Source: SFDP01 sp051891855 (GTDB lineage Bacteria; Bacillota; Clostridia; Lachnospirales; Lachnospiraceae). Taken from it: a DNA stretch of 64,000 nucleotides. The stretch lies in NCBI GenBank assembly GCA_051891855.1, contig JBJFFP010000001.1:11816-75815 (forward strand). The letters run 5' to 3'. The stretch's first letter is position 1, and each line of letters begins with the position of its first letter. Positions 32,528-40,938 of this stretch are shown one piece after another. Below the pieces are notes generated by a model, which did not search any database, was not told the DNA's origin, and was given only the letters and a program-made list of their open reading frames with translations. Position numbers and translations under genes: made by a program.

Positions 32528-34797
32528 GACGGGTATCAGAGCTGCTGGTATCCGGCTTCCAGAGGCCCTTATGCTGGATGGCGGCAGCAATGGCAGTAAT
32601 CTGCATTTTTCGTGCTTATACTGATAATTTTCCAGAAGAGGTGCAAAAAGCTGCATCGGAAAAAATTATCCTACAGTTTAGCGCTAGGGTTTTGGATAAG
32701 GAGCTGAAGGAAAGCTACGGAAGCTGCTACTGGCAGGTAACCGTAGGAGAAGCTTTAATCCGGGATGAATCCTTTAAGGAGCTGGAAGCAGGAAAGCTTT
32801 TGTGCAGCTTTAGAGCCGGAGAAGAGGAGCCACTGATTGGAGATAAGCTGGTGTTGGAGGGAGAAGTGAGCTTTTGGGAAAAGCCTTCTAATCCGGGACA
32901 GTTTGATCTTGGAAAATGGTATCGCTCCTGTGGAATTTACGGACAGTTGAAAAAGGTCAGGGTACTTGAAAGGAAAAGCCTTTCCGGTGGCGGCTTTGGT
33001 GAGAGAGCATGGCAGCTGAGACAGTGGGCAAAAGAGACCCTGATTCGCTTTTTGGGAGAAGAAGAGGGAGCACTTATCTCCGCCATGCTTCTGGGAGAAA
33101 AGAAAGAGATTTCAGGTGAAACAAAAGCTCTTTATCAGAGAAACGGGATATCCCATCTCTTATCAATTTCGGGTCTCCACCTGATGCTGTTGGGAATGGG
33201 TTTATACAAGCTTCTGCAAAGACTTATGCTTCCTGTGGCTGCAGCCTCCCTGCTTTCTATGTCGTTCATGTCGATTTACTGCTATTTCACCGGCTGCAGT
33301 GTATCCACCTTCAGAGCCACTTTGATGTTTTGTGTTTTACTTCTGGCCAAATTAATAGGCCGTTCCTATGACAGTCTTTCAGCTCTGGGGCTGTCAGCGA
33401 TTATTCAACTTATCTTAAATCCTTATGCCATTGATAACAGTGGTTTTCAATTATCTTACTTAGCCGTGATAGGAGTCAGTGCAGTGGTTCCCCGGCTGAA
33501 TCAACTTTTTTCTCCTAAAAAGAAAGGAATTAAGGCCCTGTTTGTAAGCCTGGGAGTGGGGCTTGTAACCTTGCCGGTACTTTTATACAGCTTTGGTACC
33601 TATCCCTGGCACAGTGTTTTTCTGAATTTGTTAGTAGTTCCGCTAATGGCGTTGCTTTTGGGACTGGGACTCATCCTTTTACTGATAGCGGGACTTTTTT
33701 CTTCTGCTTCCTTTCTTTGTACTCTGCCGGTTCCGGCAATCAAAATAATTCTCTTTTATTATCAGCTTTGCTGTAAAGCTTTTGAACGACTCCCGGTTTG
33801 GGAGGGATATCAGGGAAGAGCGTTATGGATATGTATCTTTCTTTTTTCTCTCGGTCTCATTCTTCTTCTGTGGCTGCCTCACAGGCTGCCTGAACTGTTT
33901 TGCTTTTTAGGGCTGTTGGCCTGTATACAGCTTCTGCTTATGAATCCTCAATGGGGCATGGAGATTACCATGCTGGATGTAGGCCAGGGAGATTCGGTAG
34001 TAATTCGCAGCGAAAGCGGCCGTGTATATCTCTCGGACTGCGGCAGCAGCTCGGTCAGTAAGGCGGGCACTTATCGCCTGATTCCCTTCCTTAGGGCAAA
34101 GGGCTACGACAGAATTGAGGGTATTTTTATCAGTCATCTAGATCAGGATCACTACAATGGAATCCTGGAGCTTCTGGAGTCGGCAGGGGAAGAACATATC
34201 TCGATTGAAACATTGTTTTTGCCGGAAAGTGTGAGAGGTAGAGAGGCTGATGATAATGAAGCTGATGATAGAGAGGCTGTATTAAAGCTGAGTGAGCTTT
34301 TGGATACAGCAAAGATGGCAGGAGTGTCAGTTGTTTATCTGAAAGCCGGAGACAGTATTATAGACGGAAAAACAAGCTTTTTCTGTCTTCATCCTGGAGG
34401 TGCTTCGGAAGGAAAGAGATATGAGTCAAATAATGGCTCTTTGGTGCTGGGGATTATTTATGGTGATTTTTCTCTGCTGTTGACCGGTGATGTTGAAAAA
34501 GAGGGCGAGAAAGAAATCTTGGAAAGAATTGACCAAATAGGACCATTTGATGTGCTTAAGGTTGCACATCACGGCTCAGCGGGCTCCAGCAGCACGGCCT
34601 TTCTGGAACGGGTTCGGCCTGTGGTAAGCCTGATTTCCTGTGGGAAAAACAATTCCTATGGCCATCCGGCGGGGGAAACACTGGGGCGGCTTCTGTCCAT
34701 AGAAAGCATGGTATTGCAGACTCCTGACACGGGAGCCATTACGATAAGGCCTGGGAAGGACGGAAGCTTTACCATAGAGCGATTTACTGCAAGGTGA
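32524..34797 (+). CDS. comEC: ComEC/Rec2 DNA uptake channel
   Basis: The 757-residue protein forms the membrane channel for single-stranded DNA in natural transformation. An N-terminal OB-like DUF4131 region is followed by the competence domain (LISAMLLGEKKEIS, NGISHLLSISGLHLMLLG, STFRATLMF) with about ten membrane helices. The C-terminus is a metallo-beta-lactamase-like domain (MLDVGQGDSVVI, FISHLDQDHYNGI, LLTGDVEKEGE, VAHHGS). All three parts are intact, which argues for a working uptake system with ComEA. It overlaps the GerMN gene by 4 bases. Confidence 0.93.
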   Translation: MRRVSELLVSGFQRPLCWMAAAMAVICIFRAYTDNFPEEVQKAASEKIILQFSARVLDKELKESYGSCYWQVTVGEALIRDESFKELEAGKLLCSFRAGEEEPLIGDKLVLEGEVSFWEKPSNPGQFDLGKWYRSCGIYGQLKKVRVLERKSLSGGGFGERAWQLRQWAKETLIRFLGEEEGALISAMLLGEKKEISGETKALYQRNGISHLLSISGLHLMLLGMGLYKLLQRLMLPVAAASLLSMSFMSIYCYFTGCSVSTFRATLMFCVLLLAKLIGRSYDSLSALGLSAIIQLILNPYAIDNSGFQLSYLAVIGVSAVVPRLNQLFSPKKKGIKALFVSLGVGLVTLPVLLYSFGTYPWHSVFLNLLVVPLMALLLGLGLILLLIAGLFSSASFLCTLPVPAIKIILFYYQLCCKAFERLPVWEGYQGRALWICIFLFSLGLILLLWLPHRLPELFCFLGLLACIQLLLMNPQWGMEITMLDVGQGDSVVIRSESGRVYLSDCGSSSVSKAGTYRLIPFLRAKGYDRIEGIFISHLDQDHYNGILELLESAGEEHISIETLFLPESVRGREADDNEADDREAVLKLSELLDTAKMAGVSVVYLKAGDSIIDGKTSFFCLHPGGASEGKRYESNNGSLVLGIIYGDFSLLLTGDVEKEGEKEILERIDQIGPFDVLKVAHHGSAGSSSTAFLERVRPVVSLISCGKNNSYGHPAGETLGRLLSIESMVLQTPDTGAITIRPGKDGSFTIERFTAR

Positions 34798-34804
34798 CAG
34801 AGAT

Positions 34805-34836
34805 CCGGCAGAAGCTTTGGTAGAAGCCTCTGCCGG
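34805..34836 (+). terminator. Hairpin after comEC, possible terminator
   Basis: CCGGCAGA pairs with TCTGCCGG, with further GCTT/AAGC pairing inside. It begins 7 bases after the comEC stop, but no T-run follows, so it may stabilise the mRNA end rather than terminate transcription. Confidence 0.4.
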
Positions 34837-34868
34837 GCCGGGGCAGGGCGGCTAGGGGCGAGTCAGGG
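34835..34868 (+). other. G-rich segment with G-quadruplex potential
   Basis: Five runs of three or four G (34835-37, 34840-43, 34846-48, 34855-58, 34866-68) are separated by 2, 2, 6 and 7 bases, satisfying the usual G-quadruplex rule on the + strand. The surrounding 34837-34926 is unusually G-rich compared with the rest of the window and contains no gene. Confidence 0.6.
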
Positions 34869-34926
34869 TAGAGTGGGATAGACCAGGGCAGGGCGGAGTA
34901 GAAGCTGAAGGCCGGGGGACTGGGAG

Positions 34927-35300
34927 GGCTGAGTATTAGAAGCAGCCCCCACTGGAGCCGGATAAGCAGGCCAAAAGTGGGGAGAAAAGAGGGAGNNNNN
35001 NNNNNNNNNNNNNNNNNNNNNNNNNNNNNNNNNNNNNNNNNNNNNNNNNNNNNNNNNNNNNNNNNNNNNNNNNNNNNNNNNNNNNNNNNNNNNNNGGCTA
35101 CCCCTACTCTTGCAAGAAAAAAAGCTAAAAGTAGGGCTGAGTATTAGAAGTAGCCCCCACTGGAGCCGGATAAGCAGGCCAAAAGTGGGGAGAAAAGAGG
35201 GAGAATCACCCTACTATTGCAGGGAAAAAAGGAAAAAGTGGGGTTGAGTATTAGGAGTAGCCCCCACTGGAACTGGGTGAGCAGGCCAAAAGTGGGGAAA
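34927..35300. repeat. 107-bp hairpin repeat array interrupted by an assembly gap
   Basis: The marker TGAGTATTAG recurs at 34930, 35138 and 35245; the last two are 107 bases apart. Each unit holds two potential stem-loops. One is CCCTACT pairing with AGTAGGG (35102-35108 with 35130-35136), or with AGTGGGG through a wobble pair in the next unit. The other is CCCCACT pairing with AGTGGGG (35155-35161 with 35184-35190, and 35262-35268 with 35291-35297). The paired arms are conserved while the loops vary slightly. I find no open frame through it. Copy number is unknown because of the gap. Confidence 0.85.
34996..35095. other. Assembly gap (100 N)
   Basis: Exactly 100 N stand between two stretches of the same repeat family, the usual placeholder for a scaffold gap of unknown length. 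The real number of repeat units, and any gene between them, cannot be known from this window. Confidence 0.97.
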
Positions 35301-35364
35301 AAGAATACGGAATAACACGGCAAAACTATAAAAAGGAAAAATTAAAAGTATGGAGGATTGTATA

Positions 35365-36171
35365 ATGAAAAAAATGGAAGCTCAGTTAAGAAAAGAAATG
35401 AAGGAATTAGAGAGTATAATCAACAGGTCTAAAAAGGCACTTCAAAATGTACCTGAAGGATATTTGCGAATAGCCAAAAAAGAAAGAGGGGTGGAATACT
35501 ACTACAAAGACGAAAATAACGACAGAGGAAAAAATGGCAGATACATAAAGAAAAAAGAAATGAAGTTGGCAGAAAGGATTGCCCAGAGAGACTATGATAC
35601 AGGAATTTTATCTAATGCGGAAGAAAGAAAAAGAGCAATAAAAAGCTTTTTGGAAAAATATGAAAGGACAGATTTAAAAAAGGTATATCAAAAAATAAGT
35701 CCTCATAGAAGAGAACTCATTAGCCCGGTGATTCTTCCTGAGGAGGAATATATTAAGGCATGGCAGGAGGTAAAATATAATAGTAAAGGATACAATGAGG
35801 ATACTCCTGAAATCATTACAGAAAGAGGAGAAAGAGTAAGGTCAAAATCTGAAAAAATTATTGCCGATAAACTAAATTTGATGGGAGTTCCCTACCGATA
35901 CGAATATCCTCTTCTATTGGGAAATCAGCTTAAGGTATACCCGGATTTTACTATTCTGAATATAGCTACTAAGGAAGAAGTATACCTAGAGCATTTTGGT
36001 ATGATGGATGATAGAGAATATGTGGAGAGTGCGGTTCATAAGCTTAATACATATGGGAAAAATGGGATTTTTCCGGGAGTCAATCTGTTCATCACTTATG
36101 AAACCAGTAAAAATCCATTAAATATAAAAGCTCTGGATGAACTGATAAAAAAGAGATTTTGTGCAGAGTAA
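35365..36171 (+). CDS. Probable PD-(D/E)XK-fold nuclease-like protein, accessory gene
   Basis: I recognise a fold rather than a family in this 268-residue protein. Residues 1-110 are helical and very Lys/Glu-rich, with a probable coiled coil. The C-terminal half has the order expected of restriction-like nucleases: a Ser-Glu on a helix (RSKSEKIIADKL), strand YRYEYPL, the YPDF Asp, then VYLEHFG with the Glu-x-His, and an ending NLFITYET. The DNA is AT-rich, with codons (AAA, AGA, ATA) unlike its neighbours, which suggests recent acquisition. GGAGG lies 8 bases before ATG 35365, so the in-frame ATG 35350 was rejected. It follows the repeat array directly. Confidence 0.7.
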   Translation: MKKMEAQLRKEMKELESIINRSKKALQNVPEGYLRIAKKERGVEYYYKDENNDRGKNGRYIKKKEMKLAERIAQRDYDTGILSNAEERKRAIKSFLEKYERTDLKKVYQKISPHRRELISPVILPEEEYIKAWQEVKYNSKGYNEDTPEIITERGERVRSKSEKIIADKLNLMGVPYRYEYPLLLGNQLKVYPDFTILNIATKEEVYLEHFGMMDDREYVESAVHKLNTYGKNGIFPGVNLFITYETSKNPLNIKALDELIKKRFCAE

Positions 36172-36236
36172 AGCTGGATAAAGAAAAGGTGAGCCTTTCT
36201 TTTAGTAATAAAAACTGCAATAATATTACCGAGTAA

Positions 36237-36780
36237 GAAGCCAACTGTGGACAAGACTTTAGTTTTGTAATAAAATATAGTACGAATTTATATAAAAATA
36301 TGGCGGATAAAATAATAAGATATTCGATACCATTCATCATTGCTTTTTGTATTGAAGAAATACCTGTTTTTCTTTATGGTAAAAAAGCACTGTCATTGGA
36401 TATTGTTTTCTCTCTACTCTTAACTTTTTTGCAGGGAGGAAGTGGCCCGGGCAGCTATTACTATCCAATTATGATACAATTTGTATTCCTGTTTCCTATC
36501 ATCTTTTTTATCCTTAAAAAGTATAAATTTAAGGGTGTTGTTATTTGTGGAATTGTTAATGCAGTTTATGAATTGCTGAAGCGAGCATATGGAATGAACG
36601 AGGGCTATTATCGTCTTTTACTCTTCTGATATATTTTGCTAATTGCAATAGGCTGCTATCTTACAAGTGATGATTTTCGTATAAATATTAAAGCGGCTTT
36701 TCTTTCTTGTTTGATAGGGATTAGCTTTATAATAGGATAGGCATATTTTGGATATGAGCCTAAGATAATCATTTATTGGA
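36237..36780 (+). pseudogene. Remnant of an acyltransferase-3 family membrane protein
   Basis: One frame, starting after a TAA at 36234 and read through stops at 36627 (TGA) and about 36738 (TAG), gives hydrophobic segments typical of the central part of acyltransferase-3 proteins: LTFLQGGSGPGSYYYPIMIQ, VFLFPIIFFILKKYKF, then YRLLLF-stop-YILLIAIGCYL. The first TGA stands where the family usually has Arg, so a point mutation is likely. The N-terminal catalytic His region and the C-terminus are missing. The DNA is as AT-rich as the nuclease gene before it. A 109-residue frame (36300-36629) survives, but I do not think it is functional. Confidence 0.7.
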
Positions 36781-36875
36781 CAAAAACTTCTTTTATAGCC
36801 TGACCCTATGACAGAATAAAGAGGATAGTTGCCTCCTACCCTTAACCGTAAATAAGAAAGGTATCATAGAGAAAA

Positions 36876-37577
36876 ATGAGCAAAATCAAAGTAATTTTAT
36901 GGGATATAGATGGAACTCTGCTGAATTTTGAGGAGGCAGAAAAATATGCGATTGAAAAGTGCTTCTTCGTTTTTGGCCTGGGAGAATGCACAGACAGTAT
37001 GCTTGCCGCCTACAGTAAAATCAATCGCAGATACTGGCAGCGCCTGGAGCGGGGAGAAATCAGCAAGCAGCAGGTACTGGAGGGGCGGTTTCGGGAATTT
37101 TTTGCGGAATATGGAATAGATACTTCAGTGGCCTGTGCATTTAATGAAGAATACCAGAAGCGTTTGGGAGATACGGTGGTTTTCTATCCAAACGGCTTGG
37201 AAACGGTACAGGCGTGCAGGGGAAAAATCCTTCAGTATGCGGTGACCAACGGTACTAGGGCGGCCCAGGAAAGAAAACTGGAAAATTCTGGACTTAATCG
37301 CCTTTTAGACGGCGTTTTTATTTCAGATATTATCGGTATTGAGAAGCCTATGAAGGGATTTTTTGAACAGGTCTTTAATGCCATAGGAGACTACAGCGGT
37401 TCGGAGGTTATGATTGTGGGAGATTCCCTTACCAGTGATATTCAGGGCGGAAACAATGCAGGTATCCTAACCTGTTGGTTTAACCCGGAAAAAAAGGAGA
37501 ATAGTTCTTCCCTCAGAATCGACTATGAAATACAGGATTTGGGACAGGTGTTGGAGATTTTACACAAATCAGAATGA
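36876..37577 (+). CDS. HAD-superfamily phosphatase, YjjG-like nucleotidase
   Basis: The 233-residue protein has the HAD motifs in order: WDIDGTL (nucleophile and acid Asp) at the N-terminus, a helical cap, motif II Thr in YAVTNGT, a Lys in GIEKPMKGFF, and motif IV GDSLTSDIQGG. The cap and spacing resemble YjjG, which removes phosphate from (non-canonical) pyrimidine nucleotides. The ribosome site is weak (GAGAAAA). The G+C returns to that of the flanking genome here, marking the right edge of the AT-rich stretch. Confidence 0.85.
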   Translation: MSKIKVILWDIDGTLLNFEEAEKYAIEKCFFVFGLGECTDSMLAAYSKINRRYWQRLERGEISKQQVLEGRFREFFAEYGIDTSVACAFNEEYQKRLGDTVVFYPNGLETVQACRGKILQYAVTNGTRAAQERKLENSGLNRLLDGVFISDIIGIEKPMKGFFEQVFNAIGDYSGSEVMIVGDSLTSDIQGGNNAGILTCWFNPEKKENSSSLRIDYEIQDLGQVLEILHKSE

Positions 37578-37613
37578 GGAAAATAGAATTTGGAGAATTG
37601 ATACCTTATCGTC

Positions 37614-37642
37614 TTGACTTATCCTCCAGGCTATGCCATAAT
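37614..37642 (+). promoter_or_regulatory. Promoter of tRNA-Ala
   Basis: TTGACT at 37614-37619 and CATAAT at 37637-37642 are 17 bases apart, 18 bases before the mature tRNA. Confidence 0.72.
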
Positions 37643-37660
37643 ACATACATTAACGAAGAA

Positions 37661-37733
<73 letters not shown>

Positions 37734-37744
37734 CTCAATCAATG

Positions 37745-37785
37745 AATCCGAAGCTTTATCCGTCAGGAAAAGGGTTCGGATTTTG
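37745..37785 (+). terminator. Hairpin after tRNA-Ala, possible terminator
   Basis: AATCCGAA pairs with TTCGGATT across a 22-base loop and is followed by TTGTGTGTT. The T-run is broken, so the signal is weak, but its place 12 bases after the tRNA is right. Confidence 0.45.
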
Positions 37786-37838
37786 TGTGTTAAGGAGGGA
37801 ATGATAGTGGAATTGCAAGAGGGGAGAAAGGGTTTGCA

Positions 37839-39194
37839 GTGAAAAGGAAATTTGCATATTCGACAACACATATTATCCTGTTAAGCTTTTTTATCGCCAT
37901 ATTGGCAGGAAGCATCCTACTTGCCCTGCCGGTCAGTTCAGCCGGTGCAGAAGCAGTTCCCTACATTGATGCCTTATTTACCGCAGCAACCTCAGTGTGT
38001 GTAACGGGGCTGGTTACCCTTCCCACAGTTTCCACATGGAGCTTTTTCGGACAGCTGGTTATCCTGGTTTTAATCCAGATTGGCGGATTGGGTATAGTGA
38101 CGATCATGTCAGGCCTTATGATCAGTCTGCACCGAAGAATAGGACTTAAAGACAGAATGCTGATTCAGGATGCCTTTAATCTGAATACACTGTCAGGAAT
38201 GGTAAAATTCATTAAAAAAGTCCTTGTGGGAACCATTGTGGTAGAAGGGATAGGAGCACTGCTGTGCATGGCCGTATTCGTACCGGAGCATGGTATACGG
38301 GGAGTGTGGATATCCATTTTTCACTCCATATCTGCCTTTTGCAATGCGGGAATAGATATTCTGTCAGAAAACAGCCTGGGGGACTATGTCCTAAATCCTA
38401 TAATCAATGGGGTAACGGCTCTGCTGATTATTCTTGGAGGAGTCGGCTATATTGTCTGGTGGGATATGATAAGAGTGATGAAAAAAGCAAGAAGCCAGAA
38501 GCTGGGCTGCCTTCGTCAGCTGACCCTTCACAGTAAGATTGCCCTGGGGGTGACCGGTATCCTTATTTTTGCAGGAGCGGCAGCCTTCTTCCTGTTTGAA
38601 TTTGATAATCCCCTTACCATAAAAGAATATTCGTTATTGGATAAGCTTCAGGTTTCCCTATTTCAGTCGGTAACCACCAGGACTGCAGGCTTTGCAACCA
38701 TCCCGCAGCAGAATCTTACCAATGCCTCTGCCATTGTCTCCCTGCTGCTGATGTTTATCGGCGGATCGCCGGTAGGGACAGCGGGAGGAATAAAGACGGT
38801 TACCATTGCAGTACTGTTTTTTTCCGCGTTCAGTACAATCAGGAATAAGACAGAGGTGGTTCTTTTTCACAGAGCTATTTCCAGACAGGCGGTCAGCAAG
38901 GCGGTTGCTGTCATCAGTATGTCCTTTATGATTCTGTTCGTTTCAACGGTTCTTCTGGCGGCGGTGACCGATGCAGACGCACTGGATATTGTCTATGAAA
39001 CAGTAAGCGCAACAGCAACGGTGGGGCTCACCAGGAATCTGACACCGATATTAAACCTGTGGGGCAAACTGATTATCATCGTAACCATGTATTTGGGAAG
39101 AGTTGGCCCTATTTCACTTGTCATAGCCTTCAATACCAAAAAAGAAATGAAAACCGTGATTAAATATCCCACGGAGAAAATCAGCATTGGATAA
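37839..39194 (+). CDS. ktrB: Potassium uptake channel subunit KtrB (TrkH family)
   Basis: The 451-residue membrane protein has the four pore repeats of the Trk/Ktr family, each with its filter Gly: TAATSVCVTGL, SAFCNAGID, TTRTAGFAT and SATATVGLT. It should carry K+ inward (with Na+ dependence in known Ktr systems), gated by KtrA, which is encoded 24 bases downstream. Its length matches KtrB rather than the longer TrkH. I use the GTG start; GGGGAGAAAGGG lies upstream. Confidence 0.92.
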   Translation: MKRKFAYSTTHIILLSFFIAILAGSILLALPVSSAGAEAVPYIDALFTAATSVCVTGLVTLPTVSTWSFFGQLVILVLIQIGGLGIVTIMSGLMISLHRRIGLKDRMLIQDAFNLNTLSGMVKFIKKVLVGTIVVEGIGALLCMAVFVPEHGIRGVWISIFHSISAFCNAGIDILSENSLGDYVLNPIINGVTALLIILGGVGYIVWWDMIRVMKKARSQKLGCLRQLTLHSKIALGVTGILIFAGAAAFFLFEFDNPLTIKEYSLLDKLQVSLFQSVTTRTAGFATIPQQNLTNASAIVSLLLMFIGGSPVGTAGGIKTVTIAVLFFSAFSTIRNKTEVVLFHRAISRQAVSKAVAVISMSFMILFVSTVLLAAVTDADALDIVYETVSATATVGLTRNLTPILNLWGKLIIIVTMYLGRVGPISLVIAFNTKKEMKTVIKYPTEKISIG

Positions 39195-39218
39195 TCCGGG
39201 GAAAGGAGATTGGATAAG

Positions 39219-39869
39219 ATGAGCATAAGTCGATCATATGCAGTGTTCGGGCTTGGACGATATGGAAGAGCCGTGGCAAAAGAGCTTGAGGACAATGGGG
39301 CGGAGGTACTGGCAGTTGATATTGATGAGAATATAGTCAATGATGCCATTACGGAAATTTCCTATTGTAAGTGTGCTGATGTAACAGAGCCGGAAGTGAT
39401 TAAGCAGCTGGGTATTGCCAATATTGATATTGTGATTATTGCTATGGCAAACAACCTGGAAGCAAGCGTTATGGCCACCATGCTGTGTAAGGAAATAGGA
39501 GTAAAAACGGTTATTGCCAAATGTGCCAATGACATGAACTGTAAGATTTTAAATAAAGTGGGCGCTGACCGGGTGGTGTTCCCGGAAAGCGAATCAGGTG
39601 TCCGACTGGCGAAAAATCTTTTAAGCTCTGGCTTTGTTGACCTTGTTGAACTTTCCAGAGATGTTTCCCTGATTGAGCTTGAGGTCAAGCCGGAATGGGA
39701 AGGCAGGAGTCTGTTGGAATTAAATCTCAGGAAAAAATACTCTGTTAACGTGGTGGCTGTGATTCAGGATAAAAACGTCTGCATCAATATTGACCCGGGG
39801 AAGCCGCTGGAAAAATCAATGAAACTGATTGTAATTGGAAATACCTCCGGCTTGAACAAAGTAAACTGA
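39219..39869 (+). CDS. ktrA: Potassium uptake regulatory subunit KtrA (RCK domains)
   Basis: The 216-residue cytoplasmic protein has an RCK-N Rossmann domain with FGLGRYGRAVAKEL at residues 10-23, and the acidic end of the second strand in LAVDID, which would bind ATP/ADP or NAD. A shorter RCK-C domain follows from about residue 135. A ring of such subunits opens KtrB. GGAG lies 10 bases before ATG 39219; the frame continues to a TTG at 39210, which is too close to the ribosome site. Confidence 0.92.
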   Translation: MSISRSYAVFGLGRYGRAVAKELEDNGAEVLAVDIDENIVNDAITEISYCKCADVTEPEVIKQLGIANIDIVIIAMANNLEASVMATMLCKEIGVKTVIAKCANDMNCKILNKVGADRVVFPESESGVRLAKNLLSSGFVDLVELSRDVSLIELEVKPEWEGRSLLELNLRKKYSVNVVAVIQDKNVCINIDPGKPLEKSMKLIVIGNTSGLNKVN

Positions 39870-39903
39870 AAAGCAGAGCCGGAGAAATAAGAAGGGAAAA
39901 ACC

Positions 39904-40881
39904 ATGCAGGGACTTTTGCAGGACATTAAGAATCAGGACTTCAGGCAGATTTACCTGCTTTACGGAGAAGAAGCCTATCTGCGTAAGCAGTACAGAGACC
40001 GTCTCCGCCAGGCTCTGGTGGAAGAGGGAGATACCATGAATATTCACTGTTTTGAAGGGAAGGACACTTCGGTGAGTGAGGTGATTGATTTGGCAGAGAC
40101 CCTTCCGTTTTTCGCTACCAGGCGAGTGATTGTAGTGGAAAATTCCGGCTGGCTTTCTAAAGGGGGCGAAGCTTTGGCGGATTATCTTCCGGGACTTGCG
40201 GAAACCACCTTTCTGATTCTGGTGGAAGCACAGGTTGATAAGCGAACCAGACTCTACAAGGAAATCAAGAAGCTGGGAAGAATTACGGAATTTGTTCCCC
40301 AGAATGAGGAAACCCTGAAACGTTGGATTTTGGGGATGATAAAAAAAGATAATAAGCAGATTACAGGGGCAGCTCTCCAACATCTTATGAATAAAATCGG
40401 AACGGAAATGGAACAGATTAAAAATGAAATGGAGAAGCTTCTCTGCTATACCCTGAAAAAGGACGAAATAACCATTGAGGATATAGAAGCTGTCTGTACT
40501 AAGCGGATACAGAATCAGATTTTTGATCTGGTGGAGGCTATAGGAAAAAAGGAGCAGAAGCGTGCATTGGGACTGTATGAGGATTTGCTGACACTGAAGG
40601 AGCCGCCCATGAGAATCCTTGCCCTAATCGGAAGACAGTTTAATTACCTTTTACAGATAAAGGAATTAAAGCGAAAGGGCTATTCTCAGGCAGTGATGGC
40701 GACAAAAACCGGCCTTCACAGTTTTGTGGTGGGAAAATATGAGCGTCAGGCCTCGCAGTTTAAGGCAGAAGAACTGCGTCGGGCTCTGGAAGCCTGTGTG
40801 GAAGCCGATGAGGCAGTAAAACAGGGACAGATGTCGGACCGCATGAGCGTAGAGCTGCTTTTGGTGCAATACAGTGACTAG
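39904..40881 (+). CDS. holA: DNA polymerase III subunit delta
   Basis: The 325-residue protein is the clamp-loader subunit that opens the sliding clamp. The N-terminus (IYLLYGEEAYLRKQY) and FFATRRVIVVENSGWL are typical of HolA, and the AAA+-like domain is degenerate as usual. A C-terminal helical collar follows (MRILALIGRQFNYLLQIKEL). In many Firmicutes holA stands directly after comEC. Here about 5.1 kb with the repeat array and other genes separate them. Confidence 0.92.
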   Translation: MQGLLQDIKNQDFRQIYLLYGEEAYLRKQYRDRLRQALVEEGDTMNIHCFEGKDTSVSEVIDLAETLPFFATRRVIVVENSGWLSKGGEALADYLPGLAETTFLILVEAQVDKRTRLYKEIKKLGRITEFVPQNEETLKRWILGMIKKDNKQITGAALQHLMNKIGTEMEQIKNEMEKLLCYTLKKDEITIEDIEAVCTKRIQNQIFDLVEAIGKKEQKRALGLYEDLLTLKEPPMRILALIGRQFNYLLQIKELKRKGYSQAVMATKTGLHSFVVGKYERQASQFKAEELRRALEACVEADEAVKQGQMSDRMSVELLLVQYSD

Positions 40882-40938
40882 TATGGGAATGAGTGTTCCT
40901 GCAGGGAAAAGGCTTAAAACGGCAGAAGGAGGAAAAGT

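Noticed and set aside
34996..35095. Biological low-complexity tract
   Set aside because: Exactly 100 N is a scaffold placeholder, not sequence.
34927..35300. CRISPR array
   Set aside because: Units are 107 bases and nearly identical throughout, with no short repeat alternating with unique spacers, and no cas genes are present.
36300..36629. Intact small membrane protein of 109 residues
   Set aside because: The frame continues with family-like sequence before the ATG and after the TGA, so it is better read as a fragment of a broken acyltransferase gene.
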